Positions 11,484-22,125 of a stretch of DNA of 64,000 bases are shown here, one piece after another (within the stretch, counting starts at the first letter, position 1; every line of letters starts with the position of its first letter). Made by a program: the position numbers and the translations under genes. The stretch spans positions 4,216,001 to 4,280,000 of the forward strand of contig CANTUQ010000007.1 of NCBI GenBank assembly GCA_947683425.1, given 5' to 3'. Source of the DNA: Excoecaria cochinchinensis (Eukaryota; Streptophyta; Magnoliopsida; Malpighiales; Euphorbiaceae). The notes beneath the pieces are model-generated. The model was given only the letters and a program-made list of their open reading frames with translations, was not told the DNA's origin and did no database searches.

Positions 11484-11670
11484 TAGCCTCTTCTCCTTTC
11501 TTCCACTTTCGATTTTCTTAGGGATTTCAGATTGGATTTCAGCCTTTTTCACTCTAGTTCTCTCCTATTCAGTGTCTACTATCTCAAGCATTCCTTGGCA
11601 TTTTGCGTTTTCTAGATCTCTCCTTCCTATCTCAGGTTAGTATCTCATCTTTTTCCTTATCCTTTTCACC

Positions 11671-13527
11671 ATGAGTGCTTCTGAGGATTCAACTGAGAGC
11701 CAAAGAGTTGAGGAGGGACTCCTACACGAAGATATCCTAGAGTCTCCCAGTACCAGCCAGCCAAATCGACCTAAAGGGAAAGAGCCGAAAAGGAATCCTC
11801 GAGTAAGTAGTATTGGTTCGATTGTGAAAACCAGTGAAATGGTTGAGCTTTATGCAAGATTAGGGATTCCTGAGAGCTACAGGATCCGTGTGCCAGGTGC
11901 CAGCCTTCGAGCTAATGCAAAGTTCTCGGGCAAGAAAACCATAACTGTGTATGAGGCCGATTTTGAAGCAGGGATGAGCCTTCCTCCTACTACATTTGAG
12001 GTCGAGCTGATGAATCACTATGGTTTAACCATGAGTCAGATTCATCCCAATGCTTGGCGAACCATATCCGCCTTGCAAATGTGGGCAGCAGACAACGACA
12101 TCGAATTAACAGTTCGGCTCTTTCAAGCTACCCACGTGGTCGGACTTCGAATCACTACTGAAGATCACAATTATGTCCAAGCCCGAGCTGGTTATGGTGT
12201 ATTTAGGGGAAATCCCGAATCTCTGAAGAATTGGAAAAATCGATTCTTTGTCATCGAGAGCGACAATGACTTTCCCTTCCGAACAACGTGGGGTCGATAT
12301 GTAAATAAGAATGATAACCCCATCCTTCTTTCCGAGGAAGAAGAACGAACTCTAGCCCGATGGAGAGCTTTAGCGTCAGACAAGATCGATATTAGAGACC
12401 AACTTATGTTCGGTTTGGACCGAACAACCTCTTCTCGCCGCCCAAGAAGAGGTACTTTCTCTTATCAATTCTTCAATTCTAATGCTTTCTCATTGTTCGG
12501 TTTTTTGCAGAGATGAAACGAGCAGAGAAACCGAGCATGGTGGAGATGATGAAGGCAAAACGCCAAAAGAAAACTGCCGGGTCGACGCCAGGGGAGTCCA
12601 GCATGGGAGCTACTGCTGCCACCGCAAGTCCAGTTCCCACCGATCCTACTCAAACTTCTAGCACTATACCCACTGTCGTGCTTGAGGACACTTCACCCCC
12701 CATCCCAACTGCTCGAATGCCATCAGTTGACCCGCAGACCTCACCTGGGCCTTTTTCCTCTGAAGGAGACGCCGCAGCCGGCACCTCGGATTTTCCTCCC
12801 CAGAGAAGAGATTTTAGAACCTTTGCAAATGAGATATGCACTCAATTGAAAGAGGATGGAGATGCGTATTCCGAATCAAATCCGGGCTTTTGTGACTTTG
12901 TTCACCAGATTGCCTGTATTCCTCACAAGGTTGGCCCTATGTCACGCTGGAGAGCCGAGGATTTGAGTCTTGCCATAAAGAGACACCAAGTTGAGGTTAG
13001 CCATTCTTTGATATCCTTCCTCTAATTAATTCCGTACTCTTTTCACCGTGCTCTTTTCACCGTGCTCTTTTTTGGTGTAGGCTTCGATGCTGAGCGGTGC
13101 CGTTATAGGGAAAATGAATCACCTGCTTATGGCCTACAATCGGGAAGCCCGATCTGTAGCCGGGCAGCGCTTTAGGGCTAATACCGCGGAAGCCAAATTG
13201 AAAGATGCTGAAAAGAGAGCTCTGGATGCCGAGATCAGAGAGCAGGAGGCCAAAAATAATATTTCCGAGGCATTGGAGAAAGCAGCAGAAAGTGATAGGA
13301 GGAAGGAGGAAATGGAAGCCGAGCTATCGAGTGTTCGGGTAGAGCTTGATGAAGCGAAGCGCTCTCAAGCCGAACTGGAGGAGAAGTTCGCCGATCTCGA
13401 GTACAAGTCTATGGAGCTGGCCGTTGATAAATGCCTCGCATTTAGTCAGAAGCTTTCTGATGCTGTTAAACAACGTTATCCGGATATGGATTGGTCCTGG
13501 TTGGACGAAGTGTATCCGGATGAGTAA
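11671..13527 (+). CDS. Antisense gene (aORF) of Tat-type element A: Transposase_28-like domain plus coiled coil, three exons
   Basis: This gene runs opposite to gag-pol. Exons 11671-12451, 12511-12995 and 13081-13527 join in frame into 570 codons; both introns are GT-AG and T-rich. Residues about 50-260 resemble Pfam Transposase_28 (putative gypsy type transposon): F-x2-G-x2-L-P-x3-F-E, then YGLTMSQIHPNAWR, then NRFFVIESD. A basic patch (KAKRQKK) and a Pro/Ser/Thr-rich linker follow. The last exon is a long coiled coil rich in Glu/Lys/Ala, closing with YPDMDWSWLDE. The 59-nt first intron is at the lower limit for plants; unspliced, the first frame would stop at 12516, overlapping an ATG at 12513. 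Function unknown. The frame is open throughout and shares intron positions and phases with the gene at 35062, so it is probably under selection within the element lineage. Confidence 0.75.
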
Positions 13528-13822
13528 ACTGTGTACTCTTTGATAATTAATGAGATGAAGATTTTATTTCTGTTTATGTATGCCGAGCCTTTTATATTTT
13601 CCGTATGCGCGATTTGATCGATAAAGTGTGATGAGCTCTTGAATGAACCAAAGTTCTTATGATTGTTTGGTTAAACAAGTTCTTCAATAAGCAATGAGAT
13701 TAAAATTTCTTGGTAGATTTAACCGAGCTGAATATCTTTCGACATATAAGTCATAAAATGTTTGGTGACGTAACAGCCGAGTGGGTGCCAAGAGTGTATT
13801 TCATAGTTGAATATGAGAGTGT

Positions 13823-13895
13823 ACGCCCTGTCGGCGGTGTTTTAAATGTATGCCCTGTCGGCAGTGATTATTGGATGGACGCCCTGTCGGCGGTG
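13823..13895. repeat. Three short tandem-spaced repeats in the gap between aORF and pol
   Basis: RYGCCCTGTCGGCRGTG occurs at 13823, 13850 and 13879, spaced 27-29 bp. It sits in the 560-bp stretch between the convergent ends of the antisense gene (13527) and gag-pol (14090). Tandem repeats in the region between pol and the 3' LTR are known from Tat/Ogre elements. Confidence 0.75.
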
Positions 13896-14089
13896 ATATT
13901 GAATCGAGTCATAGCGATTCGAGCGCAGATAATCATTAAAGACATTGTGTTTTCATGAATTACTTCTTTTATTGAAATTTTGTCAAGTACAATGATGTGT
14001 GACAAAAATCGAACAAAATAAAATGATAAGTATCGGAGAATTGACCGATAGTTCGCTAGCCGAGAGAGCCATAAGAATACCGAGCCGAG

Positions 14090-17000
14090 CTATTGATAAT
14101 ACGCCTTCAGATTTGAAATATTCCATGAATGGGGAAGTATTTTGCTTGAGTGATCCTTCAACCTATATGATCCCCCCTTGACATCGTGAACTATGTAAGG
14201 ACCTTCCCAGTTGGGATTCAGCTTGCCCACGCCGGCTGATGTTTGTGAAGCAACTACCCTTTTGAGGACTAACTGCCCGATCCTGAATGTTCTTGGCTTG
14301 ATGTTCCGATCATGATAGGATGACATTCTTTGTTTGTAAGCAGCAGATCGCAGCTGGGATTGTTCTCTTTGCTCTTCCAACCTATCCAGTTGACACAACA
14401 GGTGCTCGTCATTGGAAGCTTCATTAAAACTAGAAGTCCGGGCATTTGGCATACCAATCTCACAGGGAATAACCGCCTCTGTCCCGTATGTGAGCGAGAA
14501 GGGGGTTTCTCCCGTTGCTGATCTTGGCGATGTTCGGTAGGCCCAGAGGACGTTGTATAGCTCATCCACCCAAAGACCCTTTGCTGAGTCAAGTCGTTTC
14601 TTCAAACCTGCAAGAATAGTACGGTTAGTTACCTCAGTCATGCCGTTCGCCTGCGGGTGGTATACCGAGGTGAAGCAAAGCTGAATCCGCAATTCCGAGC
14701 AATATGTTTTGAAAGCGGCACAATCAAACTGTTTGCCGTTGTCTGTGACAATGGAGTGCGGAATACCAAATCTCGTGATGATGGACTTTTGGACGAATTT
14801 GATAACATTTGCCGGAGTTATGGTTGCCAGGGGCTCCGCCTCTACCCATTTGGTGAAATGATCCACCGCTACCACTAAGAACTTCCGTTGCCCGGTTGCT
14901 AGTGGGAATGGGCCTACTATATCAAGACCCCACTGGGCAAATGGCCAGGGACTGTGTATCGAGGTCTGGGGGGCAGCCTTCTGATGGCTTAGATTCCCGA
15001 ACCGCTGGCACTTATCACACTTCTTAATCAGTTCCCTCGCATCGCCCTCCATGCTAGGCCAATAGTATCCTTGCAACAACGCTTTCCGGGCCATTGCCTG
15101 TGCTCCTTCATGAGCCCCACAAATTCCTTCGTGAATTTCTCTTAGCACATATTCACCTTCCTCCGTACTCAAACATTTTGTCCATGGACCAGAAAACGAT
15201 CTCCTATATAACTGATCATCCAGGATCGCATACCGACTGGATCTCCGAACTGTCTTACGGGCTTGGACGTGATCTTCGGGTAGAACTCCGCTATTCAGAT
15301 ATGTGTAGATGGGAAGTCTCCATCCATCCATCGGCTCATGCAAATGTACCTTGTACGTCTCATGTGTTGGGGCGGACACGATAGACCAGATGATGTTTGA
15401 TACGGCTGGTTGATTTTGGAGGCAAGCTTGTTTGGCTAACACATCGGCCTCGACATTCTCCTCCCTGGGAACCTGATCGATGGACCATGCACACCCTCGG
15501 CTCTCAAGTTGGGCAAAGAGTGCAGCTATTAACTCCTTGTATCTTATCATCGTACCGTCTTTAGCTTCAAATTTGCCAAGCACCTGGCTAACAACAAGCT
15601 GTGAGTCAGAGAAGATATTCAAGGAATCCGGTTTTACCTCCAGAGCTAGTTGCAAGCCAAAACTGAGAGCTTCATATTCAGCCACATTGTTGGTTGCTTG
15701 GAATGCAATGTGAGCCATCGCCCTAATCACAATCTTCCCTGGTCCGATCAATATGACCCCGGCTCCAGCACCCACAGACGAGGATGCACCGTCTATGTAC
15801 AATTTCCAACAGCAGGGACTAGGCTCTTGCGGGGGTGCGTGCAGTTCTGCCACAAAATCTGCCAAGACTTGACCCTTCATAGATGGCCGAGCTTCATATC
15901 GGACATCAAACTCTCCTAGCCGAGCCGCCCACTCAGTTAGTCTCCCGGATGCCTCGGGCTTTTGCAAAACTTTCCGGAGGTTTGAGTTTGTCCTTACTGT
16001 TACCGTATGGGCCTGGAAATAGGGTCGTAACTTCACAACCGAAATCACCAACGCGAAGGCAAGCTGCTCGAGTATAGGATACCGCAACTCGGCACCCCTC
16101 AAAACCTTGCTTGTATAGTAGATAGGAAATTGTTGACTACCCTCCTCTCTTATCAGGACTGACCCCAAAGCTCCCGATGAAACTGCCAGGTACATATACA
16201 ACACTTCCCCCGGCGATGGCCGACTTAGAAGAGGTGGGGTGCTAAGGAACTTCTTCAATTCGTCAAATGCTTTCTGACATTCTGGCGTCCATTCAAAACC
16301 CTTCACTTTCTTAAGGGTGTTGTAAAAAGGAAGGCATCTCTTAGCTGAACAAGAAATAAATCTGCCTAAAGCCGTCACCCTTCCATTGAGTTTCTGGACC
16401 TCTCTTACCGATCGTGGTGGCTCCATCTCCAGAATAGCTCGGATCTTTTCCGGGTTAGCCTCTATTCCCTTCTTTGAAATCATGTACCCCAAGAATTTAC
16501 CAGACTGAACTCCAAAGGCACATTTCTCCGGGTTTAACTTCAAACCGAACTCCCTGAGCACTCCAAACGTTTCTGCTAGTTCCCGAGGTAAGTCTGCAGC
16601 AGTCTTGCCTTTAACAATCATGTCGTCGACGTAAACCTCCACATTCCTTCCTAACTGCCCCGCAAACATCTTATTCATTAATCTCTGGTAAGTGGCCCCG
16701 GCATTTTTCAACCCGAATGGCATGACCCGGTAATAATAGGTAGCCCGGTGTGTAACAAAAGCAGTTTTCTCCTCATCGCTCTTCTTCATAGGGATTTGGT
16801 GGTATCCAGCAGAGGCGTCTAGGAAAGCATATTCCTCAAACCCCGAAGTCGAGTCTACCAGAAGGTCTATATTCGGCAAGGGGTAACAATCTTTCGGGCA
16901 AGCCTTGTTCAAATCAGTGAAGTCAACACACATTCTCCACTTTCCATTAGCCTTCTTCACCAGAACAACGTTTGATAGCCAGTCCGGGTACAACACTTCT

Positions 17001-19444
17001 CTAATGAACCCGCTCTTCAGCAGTGCGTCTACTTCCTCCGACATTGCCAGCTGCCGCTCGGGAGCATGGTTCCTCTTCTTCTGCTTGACAGGCTTGCAAC
17101 TTGGCTGTATATTAAGAGCATGACATGTTACCTCGGGGGAGATTCCTCTGATATCTGAGGGTTGCCAGGCGAATACATCGCTAAATTCTGACAGTACTGC
17201 TACCAACGTTTCTCTCTCTTTTTCCTCCTTGCTAGCAGCAACCTTGACTACCTTTCCTGGTGAAAGTTCAATTTCTTTGAGTGAGTCCATGGGTTCTGCA
17301 TTCCTAGCCGTTGGAATATCCAGTGCGTCCAAGGGTAATGCCTGATCTGCGCCCTTTAACATGCTAATATAAGTTTCCCGAGCCGCTTTCTGACTGCCCC
17401 TCAGCACGGCTACACCTCCTTCAACAGGTATTTTCACAAGCAACTTTCGCATCGAAATGTAAGCATCCACCCCAACCAAAAGAGGTCGCCCAATGATCAC
17501 GTTGTATGCTAATGGAATGTCAACCACCATGAAACAGCTCCTGCAACTGCACACCTTATCCTCATCACCGAGCTGTAATTCTAATGTCACCGAGCCTTCT
17601 ACCTTGACCGGTTGTCCCGATATACCGATGATGGGCGCCGAAACTGTTTCCAACCGATTGACTGATAAACCCAAAGCTTTGTAGGCCTTCAGAGTGATAA
17701 GGTTCACCGCGCTCCCCGTATCAATCAAGATCCTCTGAACCAGGTAGTCTTGCATCATTGCTTCCACTACAAGTGAATCGGTGTGGGGAGTCCGGACATG
17801 GGCTTCATCTACCTCAGGAAATGTCACTTTGTAGCCTTCCACTCTTTGGCCTGCTCCCACGGAAAATACCTCCTTAGCTTTTCTCTTTCTAGATTCCTCA
17901 AAAACATCATAATGCGGGCCTCCTGCAATCACGTGAATCACCCCGGCAGGGGCCTTTTTGCTCGAACTAGCTCGGTTATCTTGTCTTCTAGGTGAAGGGG
18001 ATCTATCTCGCTTTCCCTTCTCATTACTTTTCACAAACTGCCCTAGTTTGCCCTGCCGGATCAAATACTCGATCTCACGCATCAACTGTCTGCAATCATT
18101 CGTCTGATGGCCTTTATCTCTGTGAAAGGAGCAGTACTGGCTCTGATCCCTACTAGGGTCATCCATCATCGGGCGTGGCCAGTTAACCCGCTCGTTCTCC
18201 TTCAACCAGGCCAGAATTTGGGATCTCGGTGCCGTTAACGGAGTAAACCGTTCTTCTTGTTTGCTCCTTGTGTTCGGTTTTGAGACCAAGTAGGCTCTGT
18301 TGGAATGGGCAGCCCCCCTTCCTCTAACTTCATCTCTACTACCATTGCCTCTATCTCGCCCTGTGCGAAACCCTCTATCCGAGTCTCTGTTATGCGAACT
18401 GTATCGGAGCCTGCGAGCCTCATCCATGCGTATGTACTTGTGTGCCCGGGACATTAGCTCGGTGAAATCACCTGGTGGCTTCTTGCTGAGGGAATCACTA
18501 AAATCCTGGCATCTCGTGTTTCTGATAAGGGCATTGATGGCTACCTCCAAATTAAGACTCTGAATGTCCATGGCCATAGCATTAAATTTCTCCACGTAAG
18601 CTCGGAGTGTCTCCCCCTTCTCCTGGTACACCACGGTAAGGTCGGCAGACACTTTAGCTGGCCGGATGGCTGCCACAAATTTGGCAATGAACATGTCACT
18701 GAACTGCTCGAAGCTGTAGATCGAATTTTCCGGGAGGTTGCGAAACCATATCTGAGCCGAGTCAGTGAGTGTTTGGGGGAAAATTTTGCATAAAGCCGCC
18801 TCCTCCGTCGTATGTACCAACATAGTGTGGTGGAACTCGTCCAAATGAGCTCGGGGGTCCGTGCTACCGCCATACTTCGGCAGATTTGGTAAACGTATTT
18901 GGGGAAACGGGGTGGCTAAGATGTCTCGGGATAGAGGAGACCGGAAACTACCTTGGTACTGTAAAGTATTTCGGTTCTGATATTTCTGCATTCGCTCTTC
19001 AAATAGTTTCTCAAACTGCTCTGCTGTCAATGTGACCATGGTACCAGGGGCCAAAGTGCTCGGCAGTAATGGAGGTGGTGTTTGGGCCGGAGGCTGTATA
19101 GGCGCTAAAATAGGGGGTGTTTGGGCTGAGGATGGGGCTTGAGCCGCCATAGCCGACAAGGCTGTAAGCAGGGTTTGGGCAGTTTGGGGAGTCAGACCCG
19201 AGATTGTTGGGATAGCCATAGGCGCTTGTGGTGTAGTTGGTGTTTGGATCTGTGTAGGTGGAAATAATTGTCGTGCTGGAAGTGGGGAGATTTGCTCTGG
19301 TTGAGCTGGTTGGAGGCTTTGAATGAGTTGGCCAAGAAGGTTGGTTGAGGGTTGGGTTGCATTGTTGGGATGGCTAGAGGCTGGGGCGTCGGAAATAGGT
19401 AAATCGGGAAAAAGATCCATTACCGACTGAAATTGATGAATCAA
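14090..19444 (-). CDS. Gag-Pol polyprotein of element A (PR-RT-RNase H-integrase)
   Basis: One uninterrupted frame of 1784 codons. Gag occupies roughly the first 450 residues: a Pro/Gln-rich start, a retrotransposon-gag core (about 190-350) and a Cys/His knuckle-like YCSFHRDKGHQTNDC near 435. Protease: LIDTGSAVN near 573. Reverse transcriptase: about 780-960 with YVDDM near 936. RNase H: YIDGASSS near 1215. Integrase: HHCC finger with CDKCQRFG near 1475, catalytic residues in GLDIVGPFP, VTDNGKQFD (near 1566) and NGMTEV. The protein is processed and packaged into virus-like particles that reverse transcribe the genomic RNA. No frameshift separates gag and pol. Start is the first ATG after the PBS, 38 bp inside the LTR end. 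All catalytic motifs look intact. Confidence 0.95.
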   Translation of the reverse strand: MIHQFQSVMDLFPDLPISDAPASSHPNNATQPSTNLLGQLIQSLQPAQPEQISPLPARQLFPPTQIQTPTTPQAPMAIPTISGLTPQTAQTLLTALSAMAAQAPSSAQTPPILAPIQPPAQTPPPLLPSTLAPGTMVTLTAEQFEKLFEERMQKYQNRNTLQYQGSFRSPLSRDILATPFPQIRLPNLPKYGGSTDPRAHLDEFHHTMLVHTTEEAALCKIFPQTLTDSAQIWFRNLPENSIYSFEQFSDMFIAKFVAAIRPAKVSADLTVVYQEKGETLRAYVEKFNAMAMDIQSLNLEVAINALIRNTRCQDFSDSLSKKPPGDFTELMSRAHKYIRMDEARRLRYSSHNRDSDRGFRTGRDRGNGSRDEVRGRGAAHSNRAYLVSKPNTRSKQEERFTPLTAPRSQILAWLKENERVNWPRPMMDDPSRDQSQYCSFHRDKGHQTNDCRQLMREIEYLIRQGKLGQFVKSNEKGKRDRSPSPRRQDNRASSSKKAPAGVIHVIAGGPHYDVFEESRKRKAKEVFSVGAGQRVEGYKVTFPEVDEAHVRTPHTDSLVVEAMMQDYLVQRILIDTGSAVNLITLKAYKALGLSVNRLETVSAPIIGISGQPVKVEGSVTLELQLGDEDKVCSCRSCFMVVDIPLAYNVIIGRPLLVGVDAYISMRKLLVKIPVEGGVAVLRGSQKAARETYISMLKGADQALPLDALDIPTARNAEPMDSLKEIELSPGKVVKVAASKEEKERETLVAVLSEFSDVFAWQPSDIRGISPEVTCHALNIQPSCKPVKQKKRNHAPERQLAMSEEVDALLKSGFIREVLYPDWLSNVVLVKKANGKWRMCVDFTDLNKACPKDCYPLPNIDLLVDSTSGFEEYAFLDASAGYHQIPMKKSDEEKTAFVTHRATYYYRVMPFGLKNAGATYQRLMNKMFAGQLGRNVEVYVDDMIVKGKTAADLPRELAETFGVLREFGLKLNPEKCAFGVQSGKFLGYMISKKGIEANPEKIRAILEMEPPRSVREVQKLNGRVTALGRFISCSAKRCLPFYNTLKKVKGFEWTPECQKAFDELKKFLSTPPLLSRPSPGEVLYMYLAVSSGALGSVLIREEGSQQFPIYYTSKVLRGAELRYPILEQLAFALVISVVKLRPYFQAHTVTVRTNSNLRKVLQKPEASGRLTEWAARLGEFDVRYEARPSMKGQVLADFVAELHAPPQEPSPCCWKLYIDGASSSVGAGAGVILIGPGKIVIRAMAHIAFQATNNVAEYEALSFGLQLALEVKPDSLNIFSDSQLVVSQVLGKFEAKDGTMIRYKELIAALFAQLESRGCAWSIDQVPREENVEADVLAKQACLQNQPAVSNIIWSIVSAPTHETYKVHLHEPMDGWRLPIYTYLNSGVLPEDHVQARKTVRRSSRYAILDDQLYRRSFSGPWTKCLSTEEGEYVLREIHEGICGAHEGAQAMARKALLQGYYWPSMEGDARELIKKCDKCQRFGNLSHQKAAPQTSIHSPWPFAQWGLDIVGPFPLATGQRKFLVVAVDHFTKWVEAEPLATITPANVIKFVQKSIITRFGIPHSIVTDNGKQFDCAAFKTYCSELRIQLCFTSVYHPQANGMTEVTNRTILAGLKKRLDSAKGLWVDELYNVLWAYRTSPRSATGETPFSLTYGTEAVIPCEIGMPNARTSSFNEASNDEHLLCQLDRLEEQREQSQLRSAAYKQRMSSYHDRNIKPRTFRIGQLVLKRVVASQTSAGVGKLNPNWEGPYIVHDVKGGSYRLKDHSSKILPHSWNISNLKAYYQ

Positions 19445-19463
19445 CTGAAACCTGTGGAGTGTT

Positions 19464-19482
19464 CCACGCTCACCGCACCAAA
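19464..19482 (-). other. Primer binding site of element A
   Basis: Minus-strand sequence TTTGGTGCGGTGAGCGTGG follows directly on the 5' LTR end. The first eight bases, TTTGGTGC, are identical in the second Tat-type element. I do not name the tRNA because I could not compare it with tRNA 3' ends. Confidence 0.65.
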
Positions 19483-19981
19483 TGATAACAAGGTAGAAAT
19501 CTTCTGTTAATCTTCCCTTGAGTTACCTGAAAAGAAATCAAAGGACCGTCGTGGTTCCGACAGGGGAAGCTCCGACGATCAAGTCAGTTTTTCTCGATAA
19601 TAAAGACTTTTCTTGTATTGAAGTCTGGAGAGAGTAACGTACCTTGATGATTCTCCTTATATAGAGCTGTGCAAAATAGGAGGTAATCTCTTGAATAGGA
19701 AAAAATCACCTTCCTTTCTTGATTGATGCTTGATTCCCGATTTGTAAAGATTTGTTGAGTAATTCTTGGTACTTTCCATCATTATACGATTAGGATCTCT
19801 TCAATATCTAGAAAATATTCGTTATTGATGACTTCCCATAATTCATTACCGAACTGTTACCGAAAACCGGGCAACTATTATAGCAATTGTCGACGTGTCC
19901 GATTGCCGGACTCATGTCCGGTTAAACCCATGTGTCCGGTTGAACTCCTGTCGAGCTATAGATCGAAGAGCCCGGTTATCA
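19483..19981 (-). repeat. 5' LTR of element A (499 bp)
   Basis: Near-identical partner of 10681-11179. On the minus strand it starts TGATAACCGGGCTCTTCG and ends CTTGTTATCA just before the PBS. A minus-strand CTATATAAGGAG near 19660-19671 is the likely TATA box for genomic RNA. Confidence 0.95.
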
Positions 19982-19986
19982 ATGGC

Positions 19987-21720
19987 CATCCTTTGAGTTG
20001 AAGACTCAAATGAAATTCTAATTGACAGGAAAATTTATACGGAATCGTCAATTTGATGCAAAACTCAACTTTTAACTTCTAAGAAATCATTTCTATGGTC
20101 ATATAAGAAATATAATTAAATATTTAAAAGAGTGTGTTTTGTTTTCTTTTTAAATATATGTTCGATGTAAATTTAAATTAGTCAGATAAATAAACTTTAA
20201 ATATCATATAAATATAAAAAAAAAAAAAAAAAAAAAAAAGAAAAAGAAATGCATTGTGTTTGGTTTAGTACATTAAAACCGACTTTAATGTTGAAATGTC
20301 TGCAAGAGGCAATATTGTTAAACGTTAAACACACACTTCATGGTATTTTAAACATGATCATAAATTATATAGCTGGTAAACCGGAACGTTAATGTCAATC
20401 CCTTCCATTGCCAGATAGGGAGGACTATAAAAGGAGTATCTCTTTGGTTTCAGTGCAGCAATTTGGACGGCAAATTAATTTTTAACCATGGACTTCAAAG
20501 AGTACTATTTAATTATGCAATACTTATTGTTTTAGACCATGGTTGAGGGATATAGGCAATAAAAAAGAAATGAGGTTGGTTCAACTGCTTCCTTTCAGTG
20601 ACTAATCTCTACATCATAAGATAGGGACAAGTATCATTAATATTCTAATTTATATCTCTCACAGCCATAATATAGTTCGGTAAAAATGGATTAATTTTAT
20701 CCACGATTACTAAATCACGACTTTTCCGATATAAAGGGAAAAGTGTGATAAAATTAACCCTGCTAAATGTTGATTTTTTTTCTTGCTTTCAAAAGGGGTT
20801 CTTTGTAAGCCTAACATTGCCCAAGTAATCAATCAGCCATGAAAATAAACAAGAACACTAACACCTTATAAGGTACTAAAATTATACCCTACAATCCAAA
20901 TTTAAGTATTATAGAATACCTAATAATAGTAACATCTTATTAATTTAGTCATCAACAGGAAACAGGAAAAACATGAGAAAATATTCATAATTTAGCAGAA
21001 TGGTCTTTGCTTGGACCACTCAAGTAGTTGGAACAGCCATAGATATAAATCTCAGAGGTCCTTTCATTAATCTAATTGGGACCCAAACATTCATATTTAT
21101 TTCACGATAAAATAATGTTAATCCACCACAGGAACATGCATAGATATTTCATAGGATCTTTAGCCCTCTTATCTTCTATAGCTTCCATCTATCAAGCAAA
21201 GCAATGAAACAGAACACACTGCTCGTACATGCCAAGCTTTTTTTTTCCTTCATTCTAGAATATTCTTTCCTGTGCAGGTTGTTCACATAGCCTCAAACAA
21301 ACACATTGAGAAAAACAAACATCACAAACTAATGGAGACAATCAAATTTAGATATTATATACAGAAAAAATTGAACTAATGCCCATTCAATTAATAAGCT
21401 CAAGCTCAACCATATATAGCTCCACATTCCTTACCTAAAATTAGTTCATGATTGCAAAAAATTTAAACTTCTAAATTGGTTCTATAAACAAAAAGAGATA
21501 CCAATCAAAGTTACAATCTTCCTTCAACACCACTAAATTAAATTTCTATGATCAAACCAGTGCATATGCTATTGGATCTCCTATTCTGCTAAAGAGAAAA
21601 CATGTACCGAAGTCCGCGAATATATTCATTCCACCAATTATACTATAATTTAAGGATTAAGCTAATTAAATGGCACTTACTGCCCTTAGCTTTACGGCCT
21701 GCCGTCTAATATATAACATG
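19987..21720. other. Intergenic DNA between element A and the DUF1677 gene
   Basis: No recognisable coding sequence. A run of about 23 A residues with few interruptions lies near 20216-20239. The DUF1677 3' UTR probably lies in the last few hundred bases. Confidence 0.45.
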
Positions 21721-22125
21721 CTATGCCGACGATGAAGATGAAGAAGAAGAAGACGGAAACACTGATCCTTTCTTCTTCCTAGGCGAGTCCAAACTTCGCT
21801 GGAGGAGATTTCTTATGGCGGAAATCAATTTCTCGGTGGGATTAGCAGGAGGAGTCGATGATTTGAATTGTTGATAAAACTCCATGTGCCGTTCAAATGC
21901 CTCCGCCGTACCAATTTCCTTCTGCGATCTACTACTCTCGTCTTTGATGGCTTCGCCGCAGAGTCCACAAATCCAGCGACCTCCATACCTTTCACGCACG
22001 CGAGCAATGTAATCCGGCGTGCACTCCTCCACGAAACCACAACAGTCGCATTTGGCTAACTCAACATCCGGAGTATTGTGCTTGATGGCCATGGTCTTTG
22101 TATCGCAAGCGTCTTTCGCAGCCAT
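21721..22125 (-). CDS. DUF1677 family protein
   Basis: This encodes 134 residues if started at MAAKDACDTK (22125); the frame is open further upstream to 22221, but that extension (FHKFQFPFLFRLQF) is not family-like. The core has a Cys-rich zinc-finger-like pattern: C-D-C-C-G-F-x-E-E-C-T, then IARVRERYGGRWICGLCGEAIKDE, followed by a helical segment with EAFERHMEFYQQF. These are the signature blocks of plant DUF1677 proteins. The C-terminus is a basic patch (SPRKKKGS) and nine serines. The family is plant-specific and of unknown biochemical function; several members respond to stress. Single exon, no defect seen. Confidence 0.88.
   Translation of the reverse strand: MAAKDACDTKTMAIKHNTPDVELAKCDCCGFVEECTPDYIARVRERYGGRWICGLCGEAIKDESSRSQKEIGTAEAFERHMEFYQQFKSSTPPANPTEKLISAIRNLLQRSLDSPRKKKGSVFPSSSSSSSSSA

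Larger units (their letters stand above)
10676..19986 (-). mobile_element. Complete Ty3/gypsy LTR retrotransposon, Tat type, element A
   Basis: The element spans 10681-19981 (9301 bp) between perfect 5-bp TSDs ATGGC (10676-10680 and 19982-19986). Order on the minus strand: 5' LTR (19483-19981), PBS, an uninterrupted gag-pol frame, a convergent antisense gene, polypurine tract, 3' LTR (10681-11179). Both LTRs are 499 bp, begin TGATAAC and end GTTATCA, and differ by eye at only three positions, so insertion is recent. Domain order PR-RT-RH-IN is that of gypsy. The extra antisense frame with a Transposase_28-like domain is a trait known from the Tat lineage. All parts needed for autonomy look present. 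Confidence 0.95.

Noticed and set aside
14269..18873. Many frames of 60-110 codons overlapping gag-pol of element A
   Set aside because: Shadows of the polyprotein in other frames.
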